Part shown: in pieces, positions 9,197 to 17,162 of the stretch
Numbering within the stretch: the first letter of the stretch is position 1
Layout: each line of letters opens with the position of its first letter
Source of the DNA: Desulforegulaceae bacterium
GTDB lineage: Bacteria > Desulfobacterota > Desulfobacteria > Desulfobacterales > JACKCP01
Direction of reading: 5' to 3'
NCBI GenBank assembly: GCA_034006035.1
Contig: JAVETN010000014.1
Coordinates: forward strand, 1-58,834
DNA: 58,834 bases
Program-made: the position numbers and the translations under genes
Notes under the pieces: model-generated
Databases searched by the model: none
The model's input: only the letters and a program-made list of their open reading frames with translations
What the model was told of the DNA's origin: nothing

Positions 9197-9817
9197 ATGA
9201 GTTATAATCCCAAATGCTCAAAATGTCCTTTTGAGAAAAAAGAAAGACTTTGCCGCGGAGGTGAAAAATTTCCAAAGAATTGTCCAACAAAGGAGTTTGA
9301 ATCAAGCAGGGAAGAGATTAAAAATCAATATTTTAATTCTGAAATAGAAAAAATTTACAAAATCTCATCAGACATTAAGGGTCCTAAAAAATCAAGAATT
9401 GAAGAAACCCTTTATATTGCTGAAAAAATGGAGTTTAATAAAGTTGGTATAGCATTTTGTTCAGGTTTAAAAAAAGAGGCTGAAATCATTGAAAGGCTTT
9501 TTGAATCAAGAGGAATTAAGGTTAATTCAGTTATATGCTCTTGTGGAAATCTTAAAAAATCTGAATTTGACTTAGGGGATAAAAAAAATTTAAATAAAAC
9601 TTTTTGCAATCCCTATCTTCAGGCTCTTGCACTGAATGAGGCTAAAACAGAATGGAATATTGTGGTGGGTCTTTGTGTTGGACATGATTCAATTTTTATG
9701 AAATACAGTGATTCAATGTGCACTGTTTTGGCGGCTAAGGACAAGGTTACAGCACATAATCCTCTTGGTCCTATTTATACCTTGGATACTTATTATAATT
9801 TTTTAAAAAATAATTAG
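9197..9817 (+). CDS. DUF1847-type cysteine-rich protein, 206 aa
   Basis: The sequence fits the DUF1847 family of putative metal-binding proteins found mostly in anaerobes. An N-terminal cysteine cluster CSKCPF...LCRGG...NCP (residues 8-35) could bind a metal. It is followed by a conserved region with GIAFCSGLKKEA, ICSCGN, FCNPYLQALALNEAKTEWNIV and GLCVGHDSIFMKYS. No signal peptide is seen. The function of the family is unknown to me. Twelve bases separate it from the outer-membrane protein at 9829, so the two may be co-transcribed, although a functional link is not obvious. Confidence 0.8.
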   Translation: MSYNPKCSKCPFEKKERLCRGGEKFPKNCPTKEFESSREEIKNQYFNSEIEKIYKISSDIKGPKKSRIEETLYIAEKMEFNKVGIAFCSGLKKEAEIIERLFESRGIKVNSVICSCGNLKKSEFDLGDKKNLNKTFCNPYLQALALNEAKTEWNIVVGLCVGHDSIFMKYSDSMCTVLAAKDKVTAHNPLGPIYTLDTYYNFLKNN

Positions 9818-9828
9818 GGAGATAAAAA

Positions 9829-10431
9829 ATGAAAAAGTTTTGTTTTATTGTTTTTTTTTCGTGTATGTTCGGATTTTTTTCCAATGCCCAGGCAGCCAAT
9901 ATCGAAGCAGCTCTTTATGCCAATAACTCAACCATAGATGGTCGCCTTGCTTACTTGAACAAAATTGACTATGGTTACATGGTGGCAGGTTTTGAAGGGA
10001 CGTATAAATCAGATTATTTCAATCTTTTCAGCGTTGATTTGGGAGTTAAAAGCGATGATTTTATCCCTGGAGTAAGATATAAACTTGGATTCAAAGCTGT
10101 TTATCTTGATGCTGAAAAAAATTCGGATTTTTCAAGTGAGCTTGCTTCCTTGTGTTTTCTTTTAGGTATTGACTCTGATCTTCCTGAAAAAATTAATCCC
10201 CTTGGAATTCCCATTTCTTTGGGCGGTGAGTTTTCTTTTTCACCCAAACCTCTTACCTGGAATGACGGAGAATATTTTTTAGACGGCAGGGTTAATTTGA
10301 ATTTTCATATAATGGGCAATGCGGCGATTATAGCTGAGTATAGGTATTTAAAAGCTAGTTTTGACGATCGCGGCCATGATTGGAACAAAGAAAATCATAA
10401 CTTTCTTTTTGGTTATAGAATAAGATTTTAA
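9829..10431 (+). CDS. Predicted outer-membrane beta-barrel protein, 200 aa
   Basis: It has a clear Sec signal peptide (MKKFCFIVFFSCMFGFFSNAQA, cleavage after AQA). A mature region of alternating polar and aromatic strands follows, with several turns of the NNS, DYGYM and NSDF kind. It ends in GYRIRF, an aromatic C-terminal residue typical of barrel proteins recognised by the Bam machine. The precise family is not recognised. A size of about 180 mature residues suggests an 8-stranded barrel. GGGAGAT precedes the ATG. It lies 12 bases after the DUF1847 gene and 15 bases before the thioesterase, so 9197-12008 may be one operon. Confidence 0.75.
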   Translation: MKKFCFIVFFSCMFGFFSNAQAANIEAALYANNSTIDGRLAYLNKIDYGYMVAGFEGTYKSDYFNLFSVDLGVKSDDFIPGVRYKLGFKAVYLDAEKNSDFSSELASLCFLLGIDSDLPEKINPLGIPISLGGEFSFSPKPLTWNDGEYFLDGRVNLNFHIMGNAAIIAEYRYLKASFDDRGHDWNKENHNFLFGYRIRF

Positions 10432-10446
10432 ATAAACGGTGAATAA

Positions 10447-10935
10447 ATGGAGAAATGGCGTAAACTTTATAATTCTGATAAAAAGTGTTTTGCATGTGGT
10501 GAAGAAAATCCCTGTGGTATTTACTTGGAATTTGAGACCAATGGGAAAATTATGAAGGGGGAAACTGTGATATCTCCCCACCATAGAGGATGGGCTAGTT
10601 TAGTTCATGGGGGAGTAATTTCAACAATTCTTGATGAAACCATGTCCTGGGCGGCAATTTATTTTTTTAAAAAATTTATTTTAACCCAGTCAATGGAAAT
10701 AGAGTTTTTAAAACCTGTTTATATAGAAAAAAAAGTTAAATCATCAGGGTGGATCCATGAGCAGATAAGTGAAAAAAAAGCAATTATGTCAAGTGAGATT
10801 TACAACGAAGATAACGAGGTTTGTGCAAGAGCAACAGGAAAGTTTGTTCTTTTTGAACCTGAAAAATTTAAAAAGCTCAATATAGTTCCTAATTCTCTTT
10901 TAGAAGAAATAGAAGGGATGTTTAATTTAGAATGA
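10447..10935 (+). CDS. PaaI-like hotdog thioesterase, 162 aa
   Basis: It begins with a CFACGEENPCGIYLEF-type segment (residues 15-30) and continues with GWASLVHGGVISTILDETMSWAAIYF, the hotdog helix with the HGG and D/E residues used by PaaI/YbgC-type acyl-CoA thioesterases. A following beta region (QSMEIEFLKPVYIEKKV) completes the fold. It is likely cytosolic and hydrolyses an acyl- or aryl-CoA of unknown chain type. Its stop codon overlaps the ATG of the patatin-like gene (ATGA), suggesting translational coupling and a joint role in lipid turnover. Confidence 0.85.
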   Translation: MEKWRKLYNSDKKCFACGEENPCGIYLEFETNGKIMKGETVISPHHRGWASLVHGGVISTILDETMSWAAIYFFKKFILTQSMEIEFLKPVYIEKKVKSSGWIHEQISEKKAIMSSEIYNEDNEVCARATGKFVLFEPEKFKKLNIVPNSLLEEIEGMFNLE

Positions 10936-12008
10936 AAAAAAATCTTTTATTTCTGGCAGGAGAAAATGCCTATTCACAAATCATGGAAAAAGGTCTTTCT
11001 CCTGAGGACATAAAGGTTTGTGTTTCTGCTTCAGGTGCTGCAAAATGGCTTTCCATTTATGGACTTGATAAAATAGTTTTTGGAGATTGGTTAAAAGAAA
11101 AAAAAGAGCCTGTACACTTTTTTGGAACCTCAATTGGAGCCTGGAAATTTGCAGCAGCCTGTCAAAAAGATTGTAAGCAGGCTTTTGATCTCCTGGCAGA
11201 TTTGTATATAAATCAAAGGTATGGCAAAAAAGTCACAACTGATGAAATTTCTAAAACTGCAGAAGATATTATTGATTCAACCATTGACAAGGTTAAAATA
11301 GATGAAATTTTAAATCATCCTGTTTTTAGAATTTCATTTTCAGCTGTCAGGTGCCTTGGTAACACTGCAGAAAAAGATCTGATTTCCCAGTCTAAAGCCC
11401 TTTTAAAAGCAGGGTTATTTAATATTTTTAAAAGAGAAAACCTAGGTAAATATTTTGAAAGGACATTCTTTTTTGATAAAAGAACAAAGCCTCCTTTTTT
11501 GTCTATCAAAGGTTTTCCTATGAACAGGGTTTTTCTTTCAGAGAAAAACTTTAAAAAAGCTCTTCTTGCTTCGGGCTCAATCCCAGTGTTGATGAACGGA
11601 ATTGAAAATATTGAAGGTGCTCCAAAAGGAGTTTACAGAGACGGAGGTATTATAGATTATCATCCTGTTTTTGATTTTACAGGAAGGGATGATGAGGGAA
11701 AAATTGTTTTATACAATCATTTCTATGATAAAATAATTCCTGGATGGTTTGATAAAAAACTTTTTTGGAGAAGGCCAAGTAAAGATGATTTAAAAAATGT
11801 TCTTCTTTTGGCTCCTTCAAAGGAATTTGTTTTGGATCTTCCTTTTAAAAGAATTCCTGACAGAAAAGATTTTAAAAGGTTTGAAGGAAAAGATGAAGAA
11901 AGAATCAGTTTTTGGAAAAAAGCAAAGGAAAAAAGCCTTGTTCTTGGCCAGGAATTTATTGATGCTGTTGAGGGCAATGGAATAAAAAAACTGGTTCAAA
12001 GAATTTAA
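10932..12008 (+). CDS. Patatin-like phospholipase family protein, 358 aa
   Basis: The nucleophile elbow FFGTSIGAWKF (GTSIGA, a G-x-S-x-G serine near residue 66) and the catalytic-dyad segment YRDGGIIDYHP (Asp near residue 238) mark a patatin-type lipid acyl hydrolase. No signal peptide or membrane segment is seen, so it probably acts in the cytosol or on the inner membrane surface. An oxyanion G-G-x-R motif ahead of the elbow is not obvious, which leaves activity uncertain. It overlaps the thioesterase gene by 4 bases. At its 3' end the TAA shares bases with the stop of the convergent mscS-like gene. Confidence 0.8.
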   Translation: MKKNLLFLAGENAYSQIMEKGLSPEDIKVCVSASGAAKWLSIYGLDKIVFGDWLKEKKEPVHFFGTSIGAWKFAAACQKDCKQAFDLLADLYINQRYGKKVTTDEISKTAEDIIDSTIDKVKIDEILNHPVFRISFSAVRCLGNTAEKDLISQSKALLKAGLFNIFKRENLGKYFERTFFFDKRTKPPFLSIKGFPMNRVFLSEKNFKKALLASGSIPVLMNGIENIEGAPKGVYRDGGIIDYHPVFDFTGRDDEGKIVLYNHFYDKIIPGWFDKKLFWRRPSKDDLKNVLLLAPSKEFVLDLPFKRIPDRKDFKRFEGKDEERISFWKKAKEKSLVLGQEFIDAVEGNGIKKLVQRI

Positions 12009-12853
12009 GACAAATTTTGTTCATTTTTTAAAGCTGTTTGTTTTGATAAGTATTTTCTAAGTACCTCACCTTCTATTCTTCCCCTTCTTTTTGAAGGGAC
12101 TGGCAGTCTGAGCTGAAGAGTTATTTTGTCATATTCTGGAATCTGGATGTTTATTCTGGGCTCTATTCCAGGTTGAACAAGAGCATGTCTTTTTGAAACA
12201 TAGGTCATTTGTTCTACAGCAGAATCAATATATGGATTACACACTTCCCTTGCTGATTCCAAAAGGTCTTTTTCTGCGGTTCTCCAGTCGTCATCTATTT
12301 TAAGGTTTACCGTTATTATGTGAAAAACATATTCTCCTCCCATCATTGTTTCGTTTTTGACTGGAGATGAAAGAAAAATTGCATTTGGAATAAAAACTGA
12401 GGAGCCGGTATACTGGTGGGTTTTTAAGCCTGAACCAACCTCCATAAGAGTTACCCCAGTGATATTTTGATCAAGAACGTCACCTCTTATTGTATTTACT
12501 TCAATTCTGTCTCCAATGGAAAAAGCTTTGGTTCCTGATCTATAAAGATAGCCCATTATGTTGAGGATAAACTCTTTTGTTGCTACAACAAAAGCTGCTG
12601 CAAAAAGAACCAGGGTAGCCCCTAACGCTTGAAGCTGGTCAATCCAGATAATTATGATAGCAAAAAGCCAAATAAAAAATGAGATATTTTTTGAAGTTAC
12701 CACCCATTTTCTTTTGGCCTGAATGTCAATTTCACTTGGCATTATTAGTTTATTTTTGGCAAATTTCTTTAAAACAAACACTATAATAGTTATTATAATT
12801 GTTTGAATAAATTTAAGATAAAAAGGATTGTTAAATATAGTTTCGTAGTTCAT
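12005..12853 (-). CDS. MscS-family mechanosensitive channel protein, 282 aa
   Basis: Three hydrophobic segments (about residues 10-30, 45-70 and 75-105, the last being LGATLVLFAAAFVVATKEFILNI) resemble the pore-lining TM3 of MscS. The cytoplasmic beta domain begins at FSIGDRIEVNTIRGDVLDQNITGVTLMEV. The length matches small-conductance channels that release solutes on hypo-osmotic shock. The ATG at 12853 is preferred to the TTG at 12859 because of AGAAAG 7 bases upstream. It follows marC after 44 bases on the same strand. Its stop overlaps the convergent patatin-like gene by 4 bases with no terminator between them. Confidence 0.9.
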   Translation of the reverse strand: MNYETIFNNPFYLKFIQTIIITIIVFVLKKFAKNKLIMPSEIDIQAKRKWVVTSKNISFFIWLFAIIIIWIDQLQALGATLVLFAAAFVVATKEFILNIMGYLYRSGTKAFSIGDRIEVNTIRGDVLDQNITGVTLMEVGSGLKTHQYTGSSVFIPNAIFLSSPVKNETMMGGEYVFHIITVNLKIDDDWRTAEKDLLESAREVCNPYIDSAVEQMTYVSKRHALVQPGIEPRINIQIPEYDKITLQLRLPVPSKRRGRIEGEVLRKYLSKQTALKNEQNLS

Positions 12854-12897
12854 ATTCAAACTTTCTTAATAAAAATAGTTCAATTTTTTTATAAAAA

Positions 12898-13536
12898 TCA
12901 GCCAAGAATAGGAAAAAGTAATTTAATACCATTTGCTATGAATTCAATTCCTATTGAAGCCATTAAAAGTCCCATAATTCTTGTAACAATGTTTATTCCT
13001 GTTTGACCAAGCTTTGATGCAATTGAAGGAGCAACCCTTAAAACAATCCATGCAAAAACGGCAATGCTTATAATTAAACAAAGTAAAATAGTGTAGTGAA
13101 TAATTGACTCATGTTTTTGAGCATATAGAATAACTGTGCTTATTGCTCCGGGTCCCGCCATCACAGGAATTCCAAGGGGAACTACTGAAATGTTTTCCCT
13201 TGTATGTGATTCAAGAAATTCAGCTTCTTCCTTGGTTTGTTTTGAGGGGCTCATTTTTGCCTGGAGCATGCTGAATGCCATGAGAAGAATTAAAACTCCT
13301 CCTGCAACTCGAAAGGATGCCATGGAAATTCCAAAAATTTTTAATATTATATCACCGGAAACAAGAGAAATAAGTAGAACTAAAAATACAGTGAAAGCTG
13401 TAGTTTTTACTGCTTTTTTTTTGTTTTTTAAAGATTGTCCGCTGTAGGCACCTAAAAAAATAGGAACAGCTCCAACTGGATTTACAATTGCAACCAGAGC
13501 TATAAAAAATTTAAAGTAAGATTCAATCGATTCCAT
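12898..13536 (-). CDS. MarC family integral membrane protein, 212 aa
   Basis: The MarC/UPF0056 pattern is plain: FKFFIALVAIVNPVGAVPIFL at the N-terminus, a central FRVAGGVLILLMAFSML helix, VVPLGIPVMAGPGAISTVIL and a final TRIMGLLMASIGIEFIANG. Six membrane helices are expected. The transport role of this family is unsettled. The start is set at 13536 because GGAGG lies 6 bases upstream, and 25 further in-frame codons up to 13611 lack the family pattern. It is upstream of the mscS-like gene and probably in the same operon. Confidence 0.9.
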   Translation of the reverse strand: MESIESYFKFFIALVAIVNPVGAVPIFLGAYSGQSLKNKKKAVKTTAFTVFLVLLISLVSGDIILKIFGISMASFRVAGGVLILLMAFSMLQAKMSPSKQTKEEAEFLESHTRENISVVPLGIPVMAGPGAISTVILYAQKHESIIHYTILLCLIISIAVFAWIVLRVAPSIASKLGQTGINIVTRIMGLLMASIGIEFIANGIKLLFPILG

Positions 13537-13787
13537 GGGAATCCTCCATTTAATAACTGCTTGTTCTGAATTAAAAACAATTTGATTTAATTGATTTTTT
13601 ATATACATCATTTAATTTATCAAGTCATTTAATTTAATAATTGCTGTACTTAGATTGTCTTTTGGCTTTGTTTTTTTGTAAATTGTAAAAATTTAGATTG
13701 ACTTAAATTAGATTTTTCTTGAATTATTTTTGCTCTGATATTATTGGAGTAATAAGTTAAACTTAATACTTTATGAAAGGTTTAAAT

Positions 13788-14177
13788 ATGATTTCAAACA
13801 CAGTCGATTCATGGCATTCACTGGTAAAATCAAAAGATCCAAAAGAGCTTGATAAGATTCTTTCAGATGAAGTTGTTTTTTATTCACCTGTTGTTCATAC
13901 TCCTCAGGAAGGAAAAGATATTACAAAGCTTTATCTTACAGCTGCTCTTTATGTTTTTGTAAATGAAACGTTTCGCTATGTAAGGGAAGTTGTTTCGGGA
14001 AACAATGCAGTTTTTGAGTTTGAAACTAAAATCGATGGAATAACTATTAACGGAGTTGATATGATTTCATGGAATGAAAAGGGTGAAATAGTATCATTTA
14101 AGGTAATGATAAGACCTTTAAAAGCTATCAACCTTATCCATAAAATGATGGGTGAAATGCTTGAACAGGTAAAATGA
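13788..14177 (+). CDS. SnoaL/NTF2-like protein, 129 aa
   Basis: A small cone-shaped NTF2-like fold is indicated by an N-terminal helix (WHSLVKSKDPKELDKIL), DEVVFYSPVVHTPQEGKD and a run of beta strands (AVFEFETKIDGITINGVDMISWNEKGEIVSFKVMIRPL). Members include isomerases, hydrolases and ligand-binding proteins, so the reaction cannot be named. The ATG at 13788 has GAAAGG 7 bases upstream. The in-frame ATG at 13773 has no ribosome binding site. It is divergent from marC and lies 90 bases before the HD-domain gene. Confidence 0.75.
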   Translation: MISNTVDSWHSLVKSKDPKELDKILSDEVVFYSPVVHTPQEGKDITKLYLTAALYVFVNETFRYVREVVSGNNAVFEFETKIDGITINGVDMISWNEKGEIVSFKVMIRPLKAINLIHKMMGEMLEQVK

Positions 14178-14267
14178 TTCTGGTTTTTTGCTTTATTCTT
14201 CAATCCAAATGGGATTTAGAATTTTTTTATGGGCAGGATAAATTTTTTAAATTAAAAATTGGAACTT

Positions 14268-14807
14268 ATGTGGTCTCAGGACAAATATTTAAAAGCTTTA
14301 AATTTTGCTTCAAAATGGCATTTGGGTCAAAAAATACCTGGATCAGAGCTCCCATATATTATTCATCCAGTTGCTGTTGCAATGGAGATAATCAAAGCTA
14401 TTCCCTTTGAACATAAAATTAGTGAAGGTGATTTTTGCGTGGAATCAGCACTTCTTCATGATGTTTTAGAGGATACAGAAGCAACTTATAGTTTGGTTTT
14501 AAAAGAGTTTGGCAAAAAAACAGCTGATGGAGTTCTTGCTTTAACTAAAAATAAAGATTTTTCAAATAAGAAAGAGGCAATGAAAGACAGCCTTGAAAGA
14601 ATAAAAAACCAGCCCTTTGAAATTTGGCTTGTAAAAATTGCAGATAGGATTTCAAATCTTTACAAGCCTCCTTCATTTTGGACAAAGATAAAAATAAAAA
14701 ATTATTTTGAAGAATCTTTGCTTATTTTAGAAGAGCTTGGAAAAGAAAGCTGCTTTCTTTCAAAAAGACTAAAGAAAAAAATTGAAACCTACAAAGGCTG
14801 GATATAA
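14268..14807 (+). CDS. Solitary HD-domain protein, (p)ppGpp hydrolase-like, 179 aa
   Basis: The protein matches the hydrolase half of RelA/SpoT and the stand-alone MESH1-type enzymes. It has GQKIPGSELPYIIHPVAVA near the N-terminus, ALLHDVLEDT (HD plus the ED pair that positions the attacking water) near residue 65 and WLVKIADRISNL near residue 130. No synthetase, TGS or ACT domain is present. The likely reaction is removal of the 3'-pyrophosphate of (p)ppGpp or a similar nucleotide in the cytosol. The ATG at 14268 is preferred over the TTG at 14259, though the ribosome binding site is weak for both. Confidence 0.8.
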   Translation: MWSQDKYLKALNFASKWHLGQKIPGSELPYIIHPVAVAMEIIKAIPFEHKISEGDFCVESALLHDVLEDTEATYSLVLKEFGKKTADGVLALTKNKDFSNKKEAMKDSLERIKNQPFEIWLVKIADRISNLYKPPSFWTKIKIKNYFEESLLILEELGKESCFLSKRLKKKIETYKGWI

Positions 14808-14833
14808 TTTAAGCTAAGTTTCAAATTTTTGGC

Positions 14834-14920
14834 CTGGGTAGTTAAGTTTTGATATCATATGTTATTTACCCAGACTGAAGTTTGTAAAATCAGTGCAAAA
14901 CAAGTGGTAATCAAAACTTA
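14834..14920. repeat. Interleaved inverted repeats between convergent genes
   Basis: CTGGGTA (14834-14840) pairs with TACCCAG (14867-14873), and an 11-base arm TAAGTTTTGAT (14843-14853) pairs with ATCAAAACTTA (14910-14920). The latter overlaps the hslO stop codon. The two pairings cross, so only one can form at a time. This is probably the transcription end region for both convergent genes. Confidence 0.4.
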
Positions 14921-15838
14921 TCTAGCCTCATTGTATGCCTGTTGAATAATGTTTTTATCATATAAAAAATTATTACTGCAGTAATGGCAAACAACTTCAA
15001 GGGGGAAATTGTTATCATTAAGAATTTCCTTTAAGGTTTGTTTTCCAAGTCCTTTTATATATGCAAGCATCCGCTCTTTTTCACAGGAACAAGAAAAAGC
15101 AACTCTTTTATTATCAAGAATTTTTGGATTAAATTCTTTAAAACTGCCGTAAATTATATCTTCAGGAGAGTATCCTTTTGAAAATTCTTCTCCAATTGAA
15201 GGAAGACTTAAAAATGAATTTTCAAGTTTTTCCAGGGTGATATCATCAGTTCCGGGCATTTTCTGGATTAAAATTCCTCCTGCACCTGTTACTTCTCCAT
15301 CAGGTGAAAATGTTACGCTCAGATTGCATGCACTTGGAATTTGTTCTGAAGTAAGATAATAATTTGCAATTTCCTGGGCTATTTCTCCGTATTCAAGCAT
15401 CACTTTTCCAGAATAGGGAGATTTTGAGTTTTCCTTAAAATAGGTAATTGTCATAAATCCTGCATTAAAATATGGTGAAGTTCTAAAATCCTTTGGTGCT
15501 TCTTTTATGGGTATGGGGTTTTGGAACAAATACCCTCTTACATCTCCAAAGGAGTTGGCCTCGCATACCAAACCTTTTACAGGCCCTGAACATTGAATGT
15601 GAAACTTAAGTCTGTTGTTTCCTTTAAGAGTGGTGGCCATGAGCTCTGTGCCTGAGCATGCATGACCAAGAATAAGGGTTTCTATAATTCCAAGAGAATG
15701 TCTTTCTTTCAAGTCTTTAACAAGTCGTGTGGAGTGAATCACAGCACCCCTGAAATTTCCTTCATCCATTACAAAAGAATAAACTCTGTCCTTTGTATTC
15801 TCAATCAGTCTTTTTTTTAATTTTTCGGTTTCCTGCAT
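14918..15838 (-). CDS. hslO: Hsp33 redox-regulated chaperonin
   Basis: Hsp33 is a cytosolic holdase that is switched on by oxidation of a zinc centre. The C-terminal zinc site is intact, with CSC near residue 245 (AFSCSCEKERML) and CHYC near residue 280 (VVCHYCSNNFLYD). The N-terminal domain has the family features DRVYSFVMDEGNFRGAVIHSTRLV, ILGHACSGTELMATTLKGNNRL and GAGGILIQKMPG. The length of 306 residues is normal. It is a single gene whose ATG is preceded by AGGA. The presence of Hsp33 and a flavodiiron protein in the window fits an anaerobe facing occasional oxygen. Confidence 0.96.
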   Translation of the reverse strand: MQETEKLKKRLIENTKDRVYSFVMDEGNFRGAVIHSTRLVKDLKERHSLGIIETLILGHACSGTELMATTLKGNNRLKFHIQCSGPVKGLVCEANSFGDVRGYLFQNPIPIKEAPKDFRTSPYFNAGFMTITYFKENSKSPYSGKVMLEYGEIAQEIANYYLTSEQIPSACNLSVTFSPDGEVTGAGGILIQKMPGTDDITLEKLENSFLSLPSIGEEFSKGYSPEDIIYGSFKEFNPKILDNKRVAFSCSCEKERMLAYIKGLGKQTLKEILNDNNFPLEVVCHYCSNNFLYDKNIIQQAYNEAR

Positions 15839-15949
15839 GGTTGTCCTGTACTTAACAAGTTGAAATATTAATTTATAAGTGTAATCAAGATAAAAAGTAA
15901 TTACAATCTGAGTTTAGTCAATCTTGATTACAAAAAGATTAAGTCTAGA

Positions 15950-16207
15950 TTATTTACAATTTAAAATATCTTTTATTGTGGAATGAAGTTTTGAAGTGAA
16001 ATTATCAGGGGCTTTTACCCTGGGCATTTTGGTGCAGAGTTCCTTGGTTTTTTTAAGTGTCATAAAGCACGCTTTACACTCATTGCATGTTTCCAGGTGT
16101 TCTTCTACTTCTTTTTTTTGGTTTTTATCAAGTTCACCGTCAAGATACCGGGAATAAACTTCAAACATTTGAATGCAGTGATTTGAGTATTGTTGATTAT
16201 CAGTCAT
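15950..16207 (-). CDS. Zinc-finger anti-sigma factor, 85 aa
   Basis: This small cytosolic protein has the HCCC zinc-finger pattern of anti-sigma factors (HLETCNECKACF, residues 40-52) and no membrane segment. Its start overlaps the end of the ECF sigma gene by 8 bases, the usual arrangement of a sigma with its cognate anti-sigma. The short C-terminal tail (TKMPRVKAPDNFTSKLHSTI) is typical of the zf-HC2 group. It presumably binds the sigma factor at 16200-16808 and releases it upon a signal. Because there is no transmembrane helix, the signal may be cytosolic, for example thiol oxidation. Confidence 0.9.
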   Translation of the reverse strand: MTDNQQYSNHCIQMFEVYSRYLDGELDKNQKKEVEEHLETCNECKACFMTLKKTKELCTKMPRVKAPDNFTSKLHSTIKDILNCK

Positions 16208-16808
16208 TGAAGTACCTTTTTAAGCCTTCCCTTACAAAAATCCTTGCCCTGTGAAGCCTTACCTTTACGTTTGATTCGCTCAAATCAAGCATTTCAGAAA
16301 CCTCTTTTGTTGAAAACCCTTCCATATCTCTTAAAACAAGAACAATTCTGTAATTTGGAGGAAGATTATCTATTTCCTTTTTTATTTCAAGGGAGATTTC
16401 TTTGTTCATAAGAGCTTCTGCAGGCTGATTTACCCAAGCTGGAATCTGGGAAGAAACTTCCTTTTCATTATGACCAGAAAGAATGTCATCCATTGAAAGT
16501 TCTTTTTCCGGGCTTTTATTTTTCCTTTTAATTTTCATGCAGACTGAAGCTGCAATTTTATAAGCCCAGTTTTTGAACTTTGATTCCATTCTAAAGTCTT
16601 TTAAATATCTGAAAATATTTATAAATGTTTCTTGGACAAGATCTTCTGCGTCTGAAACATCTTTGCACATTCTAAGGCCGAAATTGTAAATTCTTGTTTC
16701 ATATCTTGAAAGAAGAGTTTCATACAAATCTGTTTGGCCGTTTTTAATTTTTAAAATAAGTTCAGAATCTTCATCTTTTACTATTGGTTTTTTTCCCTGG
16801 TTTTTCAT
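16200..16808 (-). CDS. ECF (RpoE-like) sigma factor, 202 aa
   Basis: Region 2 is seen in YETRIYNFGLRMCKDVSDAEDLVQETF (about residues 35-75) and in FKNWAYKIAASVCM. Region 4 is seen in LPPNYRIVLVLRDMEGFSTKEVSEMLDLSESNVKVRLHRAR (about 150-195), with a helix-turn-helix. The two are joined by a variable linker containing GHNEKEVSSQ. The length is typical of ECF sigmas. The anti-sigma gene overlaps its 3' end. A 29-residue membrane peptide is encoded 37 bases upstream on the same strand, so all three may form one operon. Confidence 0.93.
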   Translation of the reverse strand: MKNQGKKPIVKDEDSELILKIKNGQTDLYETLLSRYETRIYNFGLRMCKDVSDAEDLVQETFINIFRYLKDFRMESKFKNWAYKIAASVCMKIKRKNKSPEKELSMDDILSGHNEKEVSSQIPAWVNQPAEALMNKEISLEIKKEIDNLPPNYRIVLVLRDMEGFSTKEVSEMLDLSESNVKVRLHRARIFVREGLKRYFND

Positions 16809-16845
16809 TTATCTCTTTTCTTGTCACCTGACAAGCATCACTCAT

Positions 16846-16935
16846 TCATGTAGGCACCCCCATTTTTGGGAGTATAACTTTTTGCAACAGAATCCAAACT
16901 GCTATAAAAACAAATAACCCGAATAATTCAACCAT
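16846..16935 (-). CDS. Single-span membrane peptide, 29 aa, upstream of the ECF sigma gene
   Basis: A 29-codon frame runs from an ATG at 16935 to a TGA at 16846. The peptide starts MVELFGLFVFIAVWILLQKV and ends ILPKMGVPT. It is one hydrophobic helix followed by a short basic/proline tail. AGGA lies 7 bases before the ATG and the codons resemble those of the neighbours. It is followed after 37 bases by the sigma gene on the same strand. It was too short for normal ORF calling. A single helix of this kind could act as a membrane signal peptide, a leader or a regulator, and the role is unknown. Confidence 0.55.
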   Translation of the reverse strand: MVELFGLFVFIAVWILLQKVILPKMGVPT

Positions 16936-17040
16936 TTTTTTTCCTTTTGTATATTTTTGTTATCCAAACTTCTGGAAAGTTGTGAAAATAAAACTGTTTT
17001 CTAAGGTGAAATAAAAATATATTTTCGTTCAATTATAAGT

Positions 17041-17068
17041 TATGAGATCAAAAATCAAAAAGGGTTAC
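17041..17068 (-). promoter_or_regulatory. Possible ECF-type promoter of the sigma operon
   Basis: On the minus strand GTAACC (17068-17063) and TCATA (17045-17041) are 17 bases apart. This resembles the AAC-containing -35 and TCnnA -10 of RpoE-type promoters. It lies about 105 bases upstream of the 29-aa peptide gene. The match is short and could be chance. Confidence 0.22.
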
Positions 17069-17162
17069 ACTTGGACATTAAATATTTTTTTAAATAATAG
17101 AATTTATTAAAAGCTCAAATGTCTTTATAAAGTCTGGAACTGCACAAAGTTTCAAATTTAGG

